DNA from: Colwellia sp. M166
GTDB lineage: Bacteria; Pseudomonadota; Gammaproteobacteria; Enterobacterales; Alteromonadaceae
Direction: 5' to 3'
DNA length: 64,000 nt
Assembly: GCF_024585285.1 (NCBI RefSeq)
Contig: NZ_CP040755.1
Coordinates: 4,712,001-4,776,000, forward strand
Part shown: positions 1-9,834 of the stretch, piece after piece
Layout: every line of letters begins with the position of its first letter
Position numbering within the stretch: position 1 is the first letter of the stretch
Made by a program: the position numbers and the translations under genes
The notes under the pieces: model-generated
Seen by the model: only the letters and a program-made list of their open reading frames with translations
Database searches by the model: none
What the model was told of the DNA's origin: nothing

Positions 1-1085
1 ATATTGGTCGCGCTGGTGTTGGTATGAATCCGCTACGCGGACAAAATAATGTTCAAGGAGCGGCGGATATGGGGTGCCAACCGCATCAAGGTGCCGGTTA
101 TCTCCCCGTCGATATTGACGAGAATGATCAGTATTATCAAGCACATTATCAAGCAGAGATGCCAAAAGACATTGGTTATAAAATTCCAGAGATGTTTAAT
201 GCGGCACTAGCCGGTGATTTGAAAGCTCTATGGATTTTGGGTGAAGATGTTGTGCAGACCGACCCTAATCAACAACATGTTGTAGCGAGTTTAGCAAAGT
301 TGGATTTGTTGGTAGTACAAGAAATTTTCTTATCTGAAACCGCTAAAATGGCCGATGTTGTTTTACCAGGTAGCTCATTTTTGGAGAAAAGTGGCACTTT
401 TACCAATGGTGAGCGCAGAGTTCAAAAAGTTAATGCGGTTGTTACCCCGAAAGCGGGATGTAAAACCGATGGTCAAATTATTGTTGAGATGATGAATGCC
501 TTAGGTTATCCGCAAGCTAATTATCAGGCAGATGTGATTTTAAAAGAAATAGCGCAAGTGGTGCCATTTTTTGCTGGCATTACGTGGGAAAATTTAGGCA
601 AAAATGGTCTGCAGTGGCCAGTTACTATAGGGGGAGATGAGACAAAAATATTACATATAGACTCCTTTAAGCGCGGTTTAGGGCGCTTTCATTTTTATCC
701 CTTTGAAGAAAGTCGGGAAATAGAAAAAAATGCTCAAGCCTTCCCGTATATTCTTACCACTAGCAGAAATTTAGAGCACTATAATTGCGGCACGATGACG
801 CGACGCACGGGCAATAACGCACTGATGAGTGAAGATGTGCTATTAATCAATAGTCTTGACGCGGCGAAAAAAAATATAAATCATAATAGCGCGGTGCGGT
901 TGTTTTCTGCGCGTGGAGAGATCGTGTTAAAAGCGCAAGTAAGTGACAAGGTTAATAAAGGAATATTGTTTACTACCTTCCACTTCCCAGAGCTGATGAT
1001 CAATCGTGTAACCGGCGATGTGACTGACAAGCATACCAAGTGTCCTGAATATAAAGTAGTTGCGGTTGACATTGAAGCTGTTTAG
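1..1085 (+). CDS. fdhA: Formate dehydrogenase alpha subunit, C-terminal part (partial at window start)
   Basis: This is the C-terminal half of a molybdopterin oxidoreductase that oxidises formate to CO2. The open frame runs in from the left edge: codons from base 3 read IGRAGVGMNPLRGQNNVQG, the family motif, so the ATG at 24 is internal. The FdhF/FdhA-type signature PLRGQNNVQG is followed by DMG. The C-terminal molybdopterin-dinucleotide-binding domain is visible as NLEHYNCGTMTRRTG and FTTFHFPELMINRVTGD. The Mo ligand and Fe-S region would lie upstream, outside the window. The next gene is on the opposite strand, so this is the 3' end of its operon. Confidence 0.9.
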   Translation, partial: IGRAGVGMNPLRGQNNVQGAADMGCQPHQGAGYLPVDIDENDQYYQAHYQAEMPKDIGYKIPEMFNAALAGDLKALWILGEDVVQTDPNQQHVVASLAKLDLLVVQEIFLSETAKMADVVLPGSSFLEKSGTFTNGERRVQKVNAVVTPKAGCKTDGQIIVEMMNALGYPQANYQADVILKEIAQVVPFFAGITWENLGKNGLQWPVTIGGDETKILHIDSFKRGLGRFHFYPFEESREIEKNAQAFPYILTTSRNLEHYNCGTMTRRTGNNALMSEDVLLINSLDAAKKNINHNSAVRLFSARGEIVLKAQVSDKVNKGILFTTFHFPELMINRVTGDVTDKHTKCPEYKVVAVDIEAV

Positions 1086-1194
1086 TTTTGTTATTAAACA
1101 GCTATGCTGTTAACTTACATGCTCTAAGTATCGCTGGAGAGATTAATTATTTAATCGACTTTTACTCTACTTGATAAATCCGTTAACGAGAGGG

Positions 1195-1602
1195 CTACTC
1201 GATAGTTTCGCTTTTATTTAGGTAGGTTAATTGCTCATTAAGCCAATGAATGGCATTTTCACGCCCCAGCTCTAATCCGGAAAATTCTTTAATATTTAAA
1301 TTATCCATATGGCGCACAGATTTCAAATCTCTTGTTTGTTGTTCACTGGCTTTATTGTAGTTAATGATAGCGAGAGCTTTTAAGTTTTGCTCTGAGCCAA
1401 TACAAAGAAGTGCTTCATAGGCAAAGCGGTAACTATTGATTCTATTAACAAGAACGGCATAACTTCCTGAAAAATGTTGTGCCATTAAAGCGTCATATTC
1501 ATCAACTATCTCTAAAGTTATTTCTATATTTTCATTAATGATAACTTCAGCAATATTTGCATCAAGAAAGTTAATTTGGCCAAAGCTAGTATTCAACTTC
1601 AT
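1195..1602 (-). CDS. Hypothetical protein, STAS/SpoIIAA-like fold suspected
   Basis: A 135-aa soluble protein with no signal peptide or membrane segment. It has a beta-rich N-terminus, a central segment GSYAVLVNRINSYRFAYEAL and a C-terminal AIHWLNEQL helix. The layout resembles small STAS-like proteins, and the gene at 18282-18677 has a similar plan, with AYEQAPFTIM in the middle and LWLNEYI at the end. This suggests two members of one loose family, but only by eye. It stands alone, convergent with the formate dehydrogenase gene. No function is assigned. Confidence 0.55.
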   Translation of the reverse strand: MKLNTSFGQINFLDANIAEVIINENIEITLEIVDEYDALMAQHFSGSYAVLVNRINSYRFAYEALLCIGSEQNLKALAIINYNKASEQQTRDLKSVRHMDNLNIKEFSGLELGRENAIHWLNEQLTYLNKSETIE

Positions 1603-1882
1603 ACCTTTGTTTGCTCCTATAAGTTTTTACTTTATGAATGATGAAAACAATGGCTTTAAACTCACAGCCTTCTTACTGATGTATTTATAAAAATAGGTGA
1701 TTATGTCTACTTTATCCAATTATCGGGCTAATTAAGCTATAACAGCAAGTGAATAGATGAAAGAATTGTTGCAGTTTTGTATCTAACACAAGGTGAGCTT
1801 TTATCTGCTTGTTATATTAAAGCTAAATACTAGAAGTTATATTTTTCAGTAAGGAGTTGATAATCAAGGCTCAATTTATACT

Positions 1883-2076
1883 TATACCAATTTTACTAAG
1901 TTTCTTCCCACTCAGTGAAATTTAAAAGGTTTAGAGGTACAGTTTCACAGTTCCAGGCTGAACCTAAGTACATCCATCTAGGCAAGGCTTTGATTAAATC
2001 AATAACGCAGCATACAAGCCTTCTAGGCTCACTAATGCAGCTCTGAGGTGGGAATAAATTTAATAGAATTAGTATA
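1883..2076. repeat. MITE-like palindromic repeat, copy A
   Basis: The element has imperfect terminal inverted repeats of about 33 bp. The left arm (1883-1915) starts TATACCAATTTTACTAAG and ends CCCACTCAG. The right arm (2043-2076), reverse-complemented, starts TATACTAATTCTATTAAA and ends CCCACCTCAG. Copy B lies at 29042-29310 with the same arms and related internal sequence, including AGTGAAATTTAAA and CACAGTTCCAG. No transposase is encoded, so it would move, if at all, in trans. The rest of the 1603-2272 gap shows no gene; an 85-aa open frame over this repeat is not believed. Confidence 0.75.
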
Positions 2077-2272
2077 ACACATGTTGATAGAGCTCTAATT
2101 CGAAGCCCACTAGTTTTATTTAATGACAAAAGGTGCTTTAGAAAGCCCGACAACTACCTTGAATGTTGGTTTTTCCATACTGTGGGTTGATGAGATTAAC
2201 GCCAGGGTGAAAATGATAACACTTATTGGTATAAAGGCTTTTATAGTTAACTCACTTAATTTTTAGCTAGCA

Positions 2273-2743
2273 TTATTCGTTAGTGATATTAGCGTAGCTA
2301 GCTTGTAGCGATATTATAAGGCTTTGCGGAGACAATTCAATTTCTAGGCCGCGTTTTCCGCCACTAATGAATAGCGCGGCTAATGACTCGGCGCTTTGAT
2401 CGAGTACAGTCACTAAGCGTTTTTTTTGTCCTAAAGGACTAACACCACCCAGTACATAGCCGGTTGAGTTTTCTACCTTGTTTGCCTCAGCCATTTTTAT
2501 TTTTTTAGCTTTCAGGGTTTTTGCTAGCTTTTTTAAACTGAGCTTTTCTGCTACTGGAATAATAGCAACGGCTAAATAACGGCTATCGACCTCAACCACC
2601 AGTGTTTTAAAAACGGTCTCGGGACTGACTTGTAGTTTTTCAACTGCCTCTAAGCCGAAAGATTTACAATCAGTATCATGTTGATACTGATGTAAGCTAT
2701 AAGGTAGTGACAATTTTTTTAGTTGCTTAACTGCTGGTGTCAT
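2273..2743 (-). CDS. ybaK: Cys-tRNA(Pro)/Cys-tRNA(Cys) deacylase YbaK
   Basis: A 156-aa YbaK/EbsC-family trans-editing enzyme that hydrolyses Cys-tRNAPro formed by prolyl-tRNA synthetase. Family features are the N-terminal TPAVKQLKK, the FKTLVVEVD strand, AVAIIPVAEKLSLKKLAK, and the GYVLGGVSPLGQKK loop near residues 95-109 that forms the editing pocket. The length is normal. The start is the ATG at 2743, behind an AGGAAAG-type site. It is transcribed on the minus strand after pqiABC but separated by about 55 bp, so it may be the operon's last gene. Confidence 0.93.
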   Translation of the reverse strand: MTPAVKQLKKLSLPYSLHQYQHDTDCKSFGLEAVEKLQVSPETVFKTLVVEVDSRYLAVAIIPVAEKLSLKKLAKTLKAKKIKMAEANKVENSTGYVLGGVSPLGQKKRLVTVLDQSAESLAALFISGGKRGLEIELSPQSLIISLQASYANITNE

Positions 2744-2799
2744 ATTGCTTTCCTAACTAGCATGTAACGATTTTTATAAGAGGTATTTTTATAACTTAG

Positions 2800-3411
2800 C
2801 TAATTAACTGTCGGTGGAGAGTTAATGGCAATATTTTTGCTTATTATCTCGGCGAGTTGAGTCATTATTTTTCGCATTTTCTCGACCGCGTGCGGGTAAC
2901 CATCAGAGGTTAAAGCTGTCGTTAATGTAAAATGATAGTTTTTTGCTTGTTTATTGCCTTCATGCTGTAGCCAATAGCTGCCGGTGAGGATGGCCTGTGA
3001 TTGATGAGTAGTATGAAATGCCGTGATTTTAACAATAACTTCAGTTGTTGCTTTTATCTGTTGTGGATTTTGCATAGCCATATAATTATAACGGCTATCG
3101 ATAGTGTTTAAGTCGTCAATTAAACCTTCAGTGATACTAGTTTGTAGTGGCTCAGCCCACATATGAAAATAAGCATAGTGTAATTGGTGTTCGGAAAGTT
3201 GTAATACTAAGCTTGCTTGCTTTAAATACTCAGGTAATTCCAATAAGTTGATCACAATTACAGGCTTGTTGGTATTTTTATTTTCACTTTCACTTGCTTT
3301 GGTAAGTGTAGGACTATTAAGTAAATAATATTGTGTTTTCGGTGTGTTATTGCTGCTACAAGCTGTCATCAGCATAATTGACAAACTAAAGATGATTAAA
3401 GCCTGTTTCAT
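2800..3411 (-). CDS. pqiC: PqiC outer-membrane lipoprotein
   Basis: A 203-aa lipoprotein with a signal peptide and lipobox MLMTAC, giving Cys18 as the acylated residue. The body matches the PqiC/YmbA (ABC-type transport auxiliary) family: QYYLLNSP early on and the ITEGLIDDLNTIDSRYNY region. In E. coli PqiC anchors the PqiB needle at the outer membrane in a Mla-like lipid-transport pathway. Its ATG overlaps the stop codon of pqiB (ATGA), so the two are translationally coupled as the distal gene of pqiABC. Confidence 0.9.
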   Translation of the reverse strand: MKQALIIFSLSIMLMTACSSNNTPKTQYYLLNSPTLTKASESENKNTNKPVIVINLLELPEYLKQASLVLQLSEHQLHYAYFHMWAEPLQTSITEGLIDDLNTIDSRYNYMAMQNPQQIKATTEVIVKITAFHTTHQSQAILTGSYWLQHEGNKQAKNYHFTLTTALTSDGYPHAVEKMRKIMTQLAEIISKNIAINSPPTVN

Positions 3412-5066
3412 TGTGTTGCTCCATTAAGTTTTTTTGGCATAGGCTCAGACGTTTCACCGTTATTAAAAATTAAGCTATTAGGCTTATGCTTTAATTGATT
3501 GAGTAACGGTTTTAATTCATTCATTGTTGCCGTTAGGGTGTTCAAAGTTGTGCGTAAGTCTTCATATCCCCGAGAGCCCGATGATAAATCTTTCGTTAAG
3601 CTATTAATACCTTTCAATGCTTTACTAAGTTCGCTACTGATTTGCTGTTGCTCAACTTGACTGAGTAGTTCATTAAGGCTTTGACCAACGCTTTGTAATT
3701 CTTTAGCTGTTTGAGCGACATCTGACATCAACTGGTTAGCATTATTACTTAAGTTAGTTAGCGGGATGTTATTTAAATTATCCATAAACTGTTCAGCTTT
3801 GGCGGTGATTTGAGCAAAATCATCGCTACTGGTTGGAATAATAGGGTATTCACCATATTGTTCAATACTACTGATTGCTTGGTCGTTGTTGTGTTGTAAA
3901 TCGACGTATAAACTACCGGTTAAAATATTACCGGTGCGTAGTACGGCTTTTAAACCATGCTCAATCCAGTAAATATTTTGTTTCATCATTAAATTTTCAC
4001 CTTCTTCGTTATCAGGCAGGCCGATACGACCAGGCTGTAGACTGATCAGCACTGGAATTTTAAAATCTGCTTTTGTGAGTTTATTTTCATTTCTTGTTAA
4101 TGCTATATTGGTCGATTGTACTTTGCCTATTTGTACACCACGATACTCGACAGGGGCACCAACAGAAAGGCCTCTAATAGAGTCACTGACGAGAACAACA
4201 AATCCGATAGACCTGCGATATCTTTCATCATTGGCAGCATCATAACTTTCGTAAATATCATAATATGAGCGTTCGCCAATTTTATCCCCAATATCCATAC
4301 CTTTAGGTACGCCAAAGGTAACCCCATTGGTTAACATCGTTTCAAAGTTTCCGGTTTTAACCGAGATGCCATCGGCATTTAAATCGAATTGCAAACCACT
4401 AACATCCCAAAATTTGGTGTTGCTGGTGATCAGTTGATGATAAGGAGCATTGATAAAAGCATTATAGTAAACCACTCGTTCTTCAAAATTAAAATAAATA
4501 TCTTCGAATTGACCAACGGTTAAGCCTTTATAAATTATTGGATCTCCCTTTTTATAGGCGAATTGATCATTACTGTTAAGTGTTATGTGCAAGCCCGGTG
4601 TGCCGCTAGGGGTTAAAGGTGGAGAGTCTATCGCGTCAAATTGTTCGCTCTCGTTATGGCTTTTACCCGGTGATATTTCAATATAAACTCCTGATATTAA
4701 AGTACTCAGACCTGATACACCGGTATGCGATATTTGTGGAGAAACCACCCAAAATAAACTGTCAGAAACGAGGAACTTTGTCGCGTTATTTTTTATTTTT
4801 GCGGTGACAATAACACCATCACCACTGTCGTTTAGCTCTATTTGACTGACCTCACCAATATCAACATTTCGAGACTTGATTTTGGTTTTACCCGCCTCCA
4901 TGCCTTCGGCGGTAGAAAAGTTGATAGTGATTTCTGAACCTTCATTACTCCATTGATAATAAAGCATCCAGCAGCCAATAAAAACAGCGATAAGGGGAAC
5001 AAACCAAATGGTTGAGACGGTTTTTATCGGTTTTATTGTTGCGTTGGGCGTTTGTGTATCATTCAT
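3408..5066 (-). CDS. pqiB: PqiB, MCE-domain periplasmic lipid-transport protein
   Basis: A 552-aa protein with one N-terminal membrane helix (about residues 18-38) followed by three MCE/MlaD domains: near 45-150 (AEGMEAGKTKIKSRNVDIGEV), 160-260 (GDPIIYKGLTVGQFE) and 290-400 (LSVGAPVEYRGVQIGKV). The C-terminal 120 residues are a long helical segment that builds the tunnel in PqiB hexamers. The length is standard. The start overlaps pqiA by 8 bp and the stop overlaps pqiC, so the three form a tight operon. Confidence 0.94.
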   Translation of the reverse strand: MNDTQTPNATIKPIKTVSTIWFVPLIAVFIGCWMLYYQWSNEGSEITINFSTAEGMEAGKTKIKSRNVDIGEVSQIELNDSGDGVIVTAKIKNNATKFLVSDSLFWVVSPQISHTGVSGLSTLISGVYIEISPGKSHNESEQFDAIDSPPLTPSGTPGLHITLNSNDQFAYKKGDPIIYKGLTVGQFEDIYFNFEERVVYYNAFINAPYHQLITSNTKFWDVSGLQFDLNADGISVKTGNFETMLTNGVTFGVPKGMDIGDKIGERSYYDIYESYDAANDERYRRSIGFVVLVSDSIRGLSVGAPVEYRGVQIGKVQSTNIALTRNENKLTKADFKIPVLISLQPGRIGLPDNEEGENLMMKQNIYWIEHGLKAVLRTGNILTGSLYVDLQHNNDQAISSIEQYGEYPIIPTSSDDFAQITAKAEQFMDNLNNIPLTNLSNNANQLMSDVAQTAKELQSVGQSLNELLSQVEQQQISSELSKALKGINSLTKDLSSGSRGYEDLRTTLNTLTATMNELKPLLNQLKHKPNSLIFNNGETSEPMPKKLNGATQ

Positions 5067-6237
5067 AGTTTTTTGTATTTTTCCAAATTAACTGAGGTTC
5101 AAAACTCATTGTGGCTAGCATAGTAACAACTACAACACCTGAAAATGCTAGTGTCGCGACACCTGGTGTTATACTCATAGCAGGTCCAAGCTGGATCAAG
5201 CTAGCAAGAATAATAACAACGAAAACATCTATCATAGACCAACGACCAACAAACTCAGCCATTCGATACCATTTTACTCTTTTTAAGCTTAATCTATCAC
5301 TTTGTTTTTGAACACTATAATTTAACCAAACTAATACCAGTATTTTTGCTACAGGTACAATAACACTCGCTATAAAGATAATGATAGCGATTGGATAAGA
5401 GCCTAAATGCCATAGCAAAATAACGCCGCCGATAATCGTACTAGGATCATCTTTACCTAACAGGTGCGTTGTCATGATCGGATAAGCATTGGCGGGTATA
5501 TACAAAATAATTGCTGTGATGAGTAAAGCCCAGGTTTTTTGTACACTGAGTGCTTGTGATACTGGGTCTACTTGGGCAATTTTATGCTGACTTTGTTGAA
5601 TTTCAATATTATGTGTTGTTTCAACTTGAGCTAATAACTGGTACAGCTGACGTTTATCAATATGTAATACCACGAGTGTCATCGATAATGTAAATAAAAT
5701 GAAAGCATAAAAAGATAAACCTAGTTCAATATCAGCCATTGAAATGATTTTTATCAAACTGACCAATGCTCCTATCAGGAAAATTTCTACCATACTCCAA
5801 GGTAACAACTTAAAAACGATATCTAATACCCGACGACCATATTTAGGGTATAGGCCTTTGTTCAGGGGAATTAACAAATAAATAACCGATAACAACACCA
5901 CGCTTGGAATAGCAAAAATAGTCAGTAATTCTATCAGTGCTAATAGATGATAATTATTGTCGATTAATACCAAAAAACTGGAGGTAACGGCGAAGTGATT
6001 TTCTAATCCGTTGCTACTAAATGACAGAAAATTAAAAGGTAAAGACGCTAATAAAAATATTAATGCGGTAATAGCAAAGGCAATAATTCTTTCATTAGCA
6101 TTTCGATGAATTGTACTCAAGATATAGCCACAACGCGGGCATTGTGCTTTTTGATTTTCTAGTAAATCTGGTAATTTGACTGTCAGCGCACATTCGTGGC
6201 ACTGAATTTCAAGTGAGTATGTTTCGTTGTTTGGCAA
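5059..6237 (-). CDS. pqiA: PqiA inner-membrane protein
   Basis: A 392-aa polytopic inner-membrane partner of PqiB. Two CxxC pairs at the N-terminus (CHEC and CPRC, about residues 14-36) form the zinc-ribbon-like motif typical of PqiA. Two tandem PqiA domains of four helices each follow, with loops such as LYPKYGRRVLDIV and LSLKRVKWYRMAEFVGRWSMID. It is the first gene of the operon. About 145 bp separate it from the upstream gene, where a promoter should lie, but no clear motif was picked. Confidence 0.92.
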   Translation of the reverse strand: MPNNETYSLEIQCHECALTVKLPDLLENQKAQCPRCGYILSTIHRNANERIIAFAITALIFLLASLPFNFLSFSSNGLENHFAVTSSFLVLIDNNYHLLALIELLTIFAIPSVVLLSVIYLLIPLNKGLYPKYGRRVLDIVFKLLPWSMVEIFLIGALVSLIKIISMADIELGLSFYAFILFTLSMTLVVLHIDKRQLYQLLAQVETTHNIEIQQSQHKIAQVDPVSQALSVQKTWALLITAIILYIPANAYPIMTTHLLGKDDPSTIIGGVILLWHLGSYPIAIIIFIASVIVPVAKILVLVWLNYSVQKQSDRLSLKRVKWYRMAEFVGRWSMIDVFVVIILASLIQLGPAMSITPGVATLAFSGVVVVTMLATMSFEPQLIWKNTKNYE

Positions 6238-6384
6238 ATTTTTTTGGCATTTTAAATGCCGCTCTCAACTTAGGTTAACGAGGGTATTTTAAATTAGCAT
6301 ATATTTAATGACAATTGACTTAAAAGTTTTATTTCAAAGCTATTTATCTCTTATTTTACACTCGTAAGCTATCGAATAAGCTGG

Positions 6385-7002
6385 TTAAGGAGAAAGTTTG
6401 TCATGCTGATCGCCCAGTTTTTTGATATGCGCTTGTAAGGTTGGTACAAGATCTTTTTCGAACCAAGGGTTTCTCTTTAACCAGATATTATTACGCGGGC
6501 TAGGGTGAGGGATAGGTATAATTGCCGGCGTATAATTAAGATAATATTGTTGCCAATTTTTAACCGTTTCAGTTAAGGTGTTTTTTTTATTTTCTGTCAA
6601 ATGCCAATCTTGTGCGTAAGCGCCAATAGCGATGATTAACTCTACTTGCGATAATTGTTGCAAGATTTTTTCTCGCCATTGTCCTGCGCACTCAGGTCGA
6701 GGTGCTAAGTCACCAGATTTACCTTTCCCGGGGTAACAAAATGCCATTGGCAAGATGGCAAAAAAATTATTGTTATAAAACCTTGTAGCATTAACACCTA
6801 ACCAGGCTCTGAGTCTTTCGCCACTTTTATCATCAAAAGGTATGCCTGATTGATGTACTTTTAGTCCCGGTGCTTGGCCTGCAATAAGTACTTTAGCTGA
6901 TGGTGATATTTGCAATACAGGATTGACGCCAAGCGGTAAATCATTTTGGCACAGTTTGCATTGACGTACATCATTGAGTAATTTAATAAATATATCAGAC
7001 AA
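6385..7002 (-). CDS. Uracil-DNA glycosylase family protein
   Basis: A 205-aa UDG-superfamily protein. Motif 1 is GQAPGLKVHQ (about residues 42-51), followed by the GIPFDDKSGERLRAWL segment seen in family 4/5-like enzymes and their relatives. Motif 2 is HPSPRN near residue 166. Four cysteines in the N-terminal 25 residues and the middle are not in a clear 4Fe-4S pattern (only CKLC is close together), so cluster binding is uncertain. It probably removes uracil from DNA, but this clade is poorly characterised. Monocistronic; the OmpA gene upstream ends in a terminator. Confidence 0.8.
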   Translation of the reverse strand: MSDIFIKLLNDVRQCKLCQNDLPLGVNPVLQISPSAKVLIAGQAPGLKVHQSGIPFDDKSGERLRAWLGVNATRFYNNNFFAILPMAFCYPGKGKSGDLAPRPECAGQWREKILQQLSQVELIIAIGAYAQDWHLTENKKNTLTETVKNWQQYYLNYTPAIIPIPHPSPRNNIWLKRNPWFEKDLVPTLQAHIKKLGDQHDKLSP

Positions 7003-7052
7003 TGAACTAACCTTTTGTTAGTTTTTAAGTAAAATGAGGGGCAATTTAAGCT

Positions 7053-7090
7053 AAAAAAGCGCTGAGATCAATTAATGATAACAGCGCTTT
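7053..7090 (-). terminator. Rho-independent terminator of the OmpA-family gene
   Basis: The 9-bp arms AAAGCGCTG (7056-7064) and CAGCGCTTT (7082-7090) form a hairpin. On the minus strand it is followed by a run of six T, 30 bp after the stop codon of the gene at 7120-8196. Confidence 0.85.
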
Positions 7091-7119
7091 ATATTGCTAA
7101 ATGCAGTTTTTAAAAGTTA

Positions 7120-8196
7120 TTAGCGTTTAATCGCTACTTTTTTATCTACACTAACTTTGGCTTCGATACGTCTGTTTGCTTCATGCGCTTGTGCAGTGTT
7201 AGCAGGGCTTAGCAATTCTTCTTCACCCATACCTACTGCGGTTAAACGTGATGACTTGATATCAAATGTATTCACTAAGACATCAACAATGGCATCAGCA
7301 CGTTGTTGAGAAAGCTTTTTATTAAATGCCGCAGGCCCTACGCTCGATGTATGACCTTTAATTGTTAATGAAGTATGTGGGTATTGCTTTAAAAAGTCAG
7401 CTGCTGATTTTATGTTATCTAAGTACTCAGCTTTAACGATAGCTTTGGAGTTATCAAACTTAACGTGTAAATGTAAAGCGTCATTTTCTTCAGTAAAAAT
7501 AGTACAACCGTCTACATCAACTTTATTTGTCTCTGGGGTAGCTTTACATTGATCTTTACTATCAACAACACCGTCGTTATCACTATCAATAGGTTGAATA
7601 GCAACAGGGACCACTGCTGTCGGCTCAACTGGTGCAGAACGTACAACTTTTTTAGCACTATCACCAAAAAAGTAAACAAAACCTATTTGCGCGCTTAAAT
7701 CAGTGTACTTGTTATCAAATTGGTAATGTCCGTTACCTTCAAAATAAATAGCACTACGCTCACTAAGGTAATGACGATAACCGGCACCAACATTAGCTGA
7801 CATTTCACTATCAATAACATCTAAAGCACTGGCACCAGCCATAACATAAAAGTTTTGTTTATTAGGGAAGTATAAATAATTTGCCGCTATATTCTTGCCA
7901 GATGGTGTCGACGGAGCCCAGCCTGTTCTGGTTAAGTTAAGGTCAGTATAAGAAACTCTTAATTCTGAAAATTCACTTAAACGATAACCAAACTCAGCAC
8001 CAATACCGTTAGCGTGCTTGATGAAGTCAACATCGTTTGGCGCTAATCTATCGTCATCAGTATTCATTCGCATACCGTGAATACCGAGATAATATTTGCC
8101 AACAAGCTCTTCCGCTTTAGGTTGTTCTTGTGCGTTAGCACTCAATGCACAGAGTAAACTTGAAATTAATAAAGCTGATGTTTTTTGTAAACGCAC
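7120..8196 (-). CDS. OmpA-family outer-membrane porin
   Basis: A 358-aa outer-membrane protein. A signal peptide ends about ALSANA (residue 22). Residues 25-180 form an eight-stranded-type barrel (GIGAEFGYRLSEFSELRVSY). One thrombospondin type-3 calcium repeat, DSDNDGVVDSKDQC, lies near residues 203-216. The C-terminal OmpA domain (about 240-350) holds TIKGHTSSVGPAAFNKKLSQ and the peptidoglycan-contact region NRRIEAKV. This is the OprF-like layout common in Alteromonadales. It has its own terminator. Confidence 0.9.
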   Translation of the reverse strand: MRLQKTSALLISSLLCALSANAQEQPKAEELVGKYYLGIHGMRMNTDDDRLAPNDVDFIKHANGIGAEFGYRLSEFSELRVSYTDLNLTRTGWAPSTPSGKNIAANYLYFPNKQNFYVMAGASALDVIDSEMSANVGAGYRHYLSERSAIYFEGNGHYQFDNKYTDLSAQIGFVYFFGDSAKKVVRSAPVEPTAVVPVAIQPIDSDNDGVVDSKDQCKATPETNKVDVDGCTIFTEENDALHLHVKFDNSKAIVKAEYLDNIKSAADFLKQYPHTSLTIKGHTSSVGPAAFNKKLSQQRADAIVDVLVNTFDIKSSRLTAVGMGEEELLSPANTAQAHEANRRIEAKVSVDKKVAIKR

Positions 8197-8694
8197 AATA
8201 AAATTCCTTTTGATTTAAATTGTTAATGAAATGTTTCACTATGATCATTTTATTGCATATCTATAGTGATTGCAGCATATATATGGAAATTAACACTACA
8301 AATTAGTTATATAGGATATTAACATGATTTATAACTACAAGTAACAGTTGTCAATTTTCCATTTAGCTTATAGTAAATTTATCGTGTTTGTTTTATAACC
8401 TTACAGCGCTAGTTTAGTTTGTTAAATGGCTAACGCTAGATTAAACTTTTTAGTTATGTTCGATTGCTATTTTCTCAAGCTATAATGCAATTTATAAGCA
8501 TAGAGTATATAAGTGATTAAATAATTTATTAAACAATGCTTTAGTCGTGTCTTGAGAGCCAGTAAACTCTATGGGGATACATCAACTTGTCAGAATATGG
8601 TGATAATGTTGGCGTTTTCAGTAACATTTTTATATTTTTAAATTATTGTTAAGTGAACAGTCACTTGATCAGAACGGCATTATTAGGAAGTCAT
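8197..8694. other. Intergenic gap, no gene seen
   Basis: About 500 AT-rich bases between the divergent OmpA and peptidase genes. Both promoters must lie here, but no convincing -35/-10 pair or operator could be assigned by eye, and no tRNA, repeat or small open frame with a ribosome site was found. Confidence 0.5.
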
Positions 8695-9612
8695 ATGAAC
8701 ACAGAAGCAGCCTACGCTATCGGCACTCTAGGTAAGAAATGGACTGATGGTGATAAGGAAACGTGGTTTCAACAACAGCAGAAAAAGCGTAGTTACTTTG
8801 AGCAAGTTGTCACAAAATTAGATGAATTAAGTGCTAACTTTATTATCGAACAATACGGTAATTTACTTTACGATGCCGAAAATTATCCTTTATATGCTTT
8901 AAAAACGGCTAATTGGTTAGACGATAAACCGGTTATTTTAATTACCGGTGGCGTACATGGCTATGAAACCAGTGGTGTGCAAGGTGCAATACGTTTTTTA
9001 AAAGTTGCTGCAGAGCAGTATCAAGGTAAATTTAACTTTATTGTGCTTCCTTGTATTAGTCCATGGGGCTACGAAACGATTAATCGTTGGAATCCATTAA
9101 CTATTGACCCTAATCGCTCATTTCATGAAAATAGCCTAGCGCAAGAGTCAACTGCTGTTATGCAATATGTAAAAGCGCTTGGCATGGAGTTTCTTGCTCA
9201 TATTGATCTGCATGAAACTACAGATAGTGATAATAGTGAATTTAGACCTGCACTTGCTGCTAGGGATGCTATTGAACAAAAAAGTTGGAATATACCGGAT
9301 GGTTTTTATCTCGTTGGTGACAGCACTAAGCCTGAAGCTATGTTTCAAAAAGCTATTATTGAGTCAGTTGAAAAATGCACGCATATTGCACCGGCAGATG
9401 ATGAAAATAAATTAATCGGTGTACCTTTAGCGCAGTTTGGGGTGATTAACTATGCAGCGCGTAAACTAGGTCTATGTATGGGCTTAACCGATGCACCCTA
9501 TGTTACAACAACAGAAGTTTATCCTGACAGCCCGCGTGCTAGTGATGAAAGCTGTGTTATTGCCCAGGTGGCTGTGATCACTGGGGCACTAGATTATTTA
9601 ATCGCCATATAA
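8695..9612 (+). CDS. M14-family zinc metallopeptidase (succinylglutamate desuccinylase/aspartoacylase-like)
   Basis: The ATG at 8695 is chosen because AGGAAG sits 4 bp upstream, giving 305 aa; a GTG at 8653 is also open but has no ribosome site. Zinc ligands are visible in GGVHGYETSG (HxxE) and HIDLHETTD, and the NRSFH motif is the substrate-binding asparagine-arginine pair of M14 enzymes. There is no signal peptide, so it is cytoplasmic. The exact substrate (peptide or N-acyl amino acid) cannot be read. Monocistronic. Confidence 0.82.
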   Translation: MNTEAAYAIGTLGKKWTDGDKETWFQQQQKKRSYFEQVVTKLDELSANFIIEQYGNLLYDAENYPLYALKTANWLDDKPVILITGGVHGYETSGVQGAIRFLKVAAEQYQGKFNFIVLPCISPWGYETINRWNPLTIDPNRSFHENSLAQESTAVMQYVKALGMEFLAHIDLHETTDSDNSEFRPALAARDAIEQKSWNIPDGFYLVGDSTKPEAMFQKAIIESVEKCTHIAPADDENKLIGVPLAQFGVINYAARKLGLCMGLTDAPYVTTTEVYPDSPRASDESCVIAQVAVITGALDYLIAI

Positions 9613-9834
9613 ACCGGTTGGATTTATTTGCTGAAAGCATGCGACTTATACCTTTATAAATCGCATGTCACTTGCCGTGATTGGCAATGACATTAATCAT
9701 TAATCCTTGTCGGGATTAAATGAGTATTATCAATGAATTTACACGGCATATAGCTCAAAATATCGATATATTTCCTTGCATAATCAGTGATACATGTTAT
9801 TTTTCCTGCATTAAATAATTGAGGATGATTTTTC

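Noticed and set aside
1896..2153. 85-aa open frame on the minus strand
   Set aside because: It lies over the MITE-like repeat, with no ribosome site and no protein-like composition.
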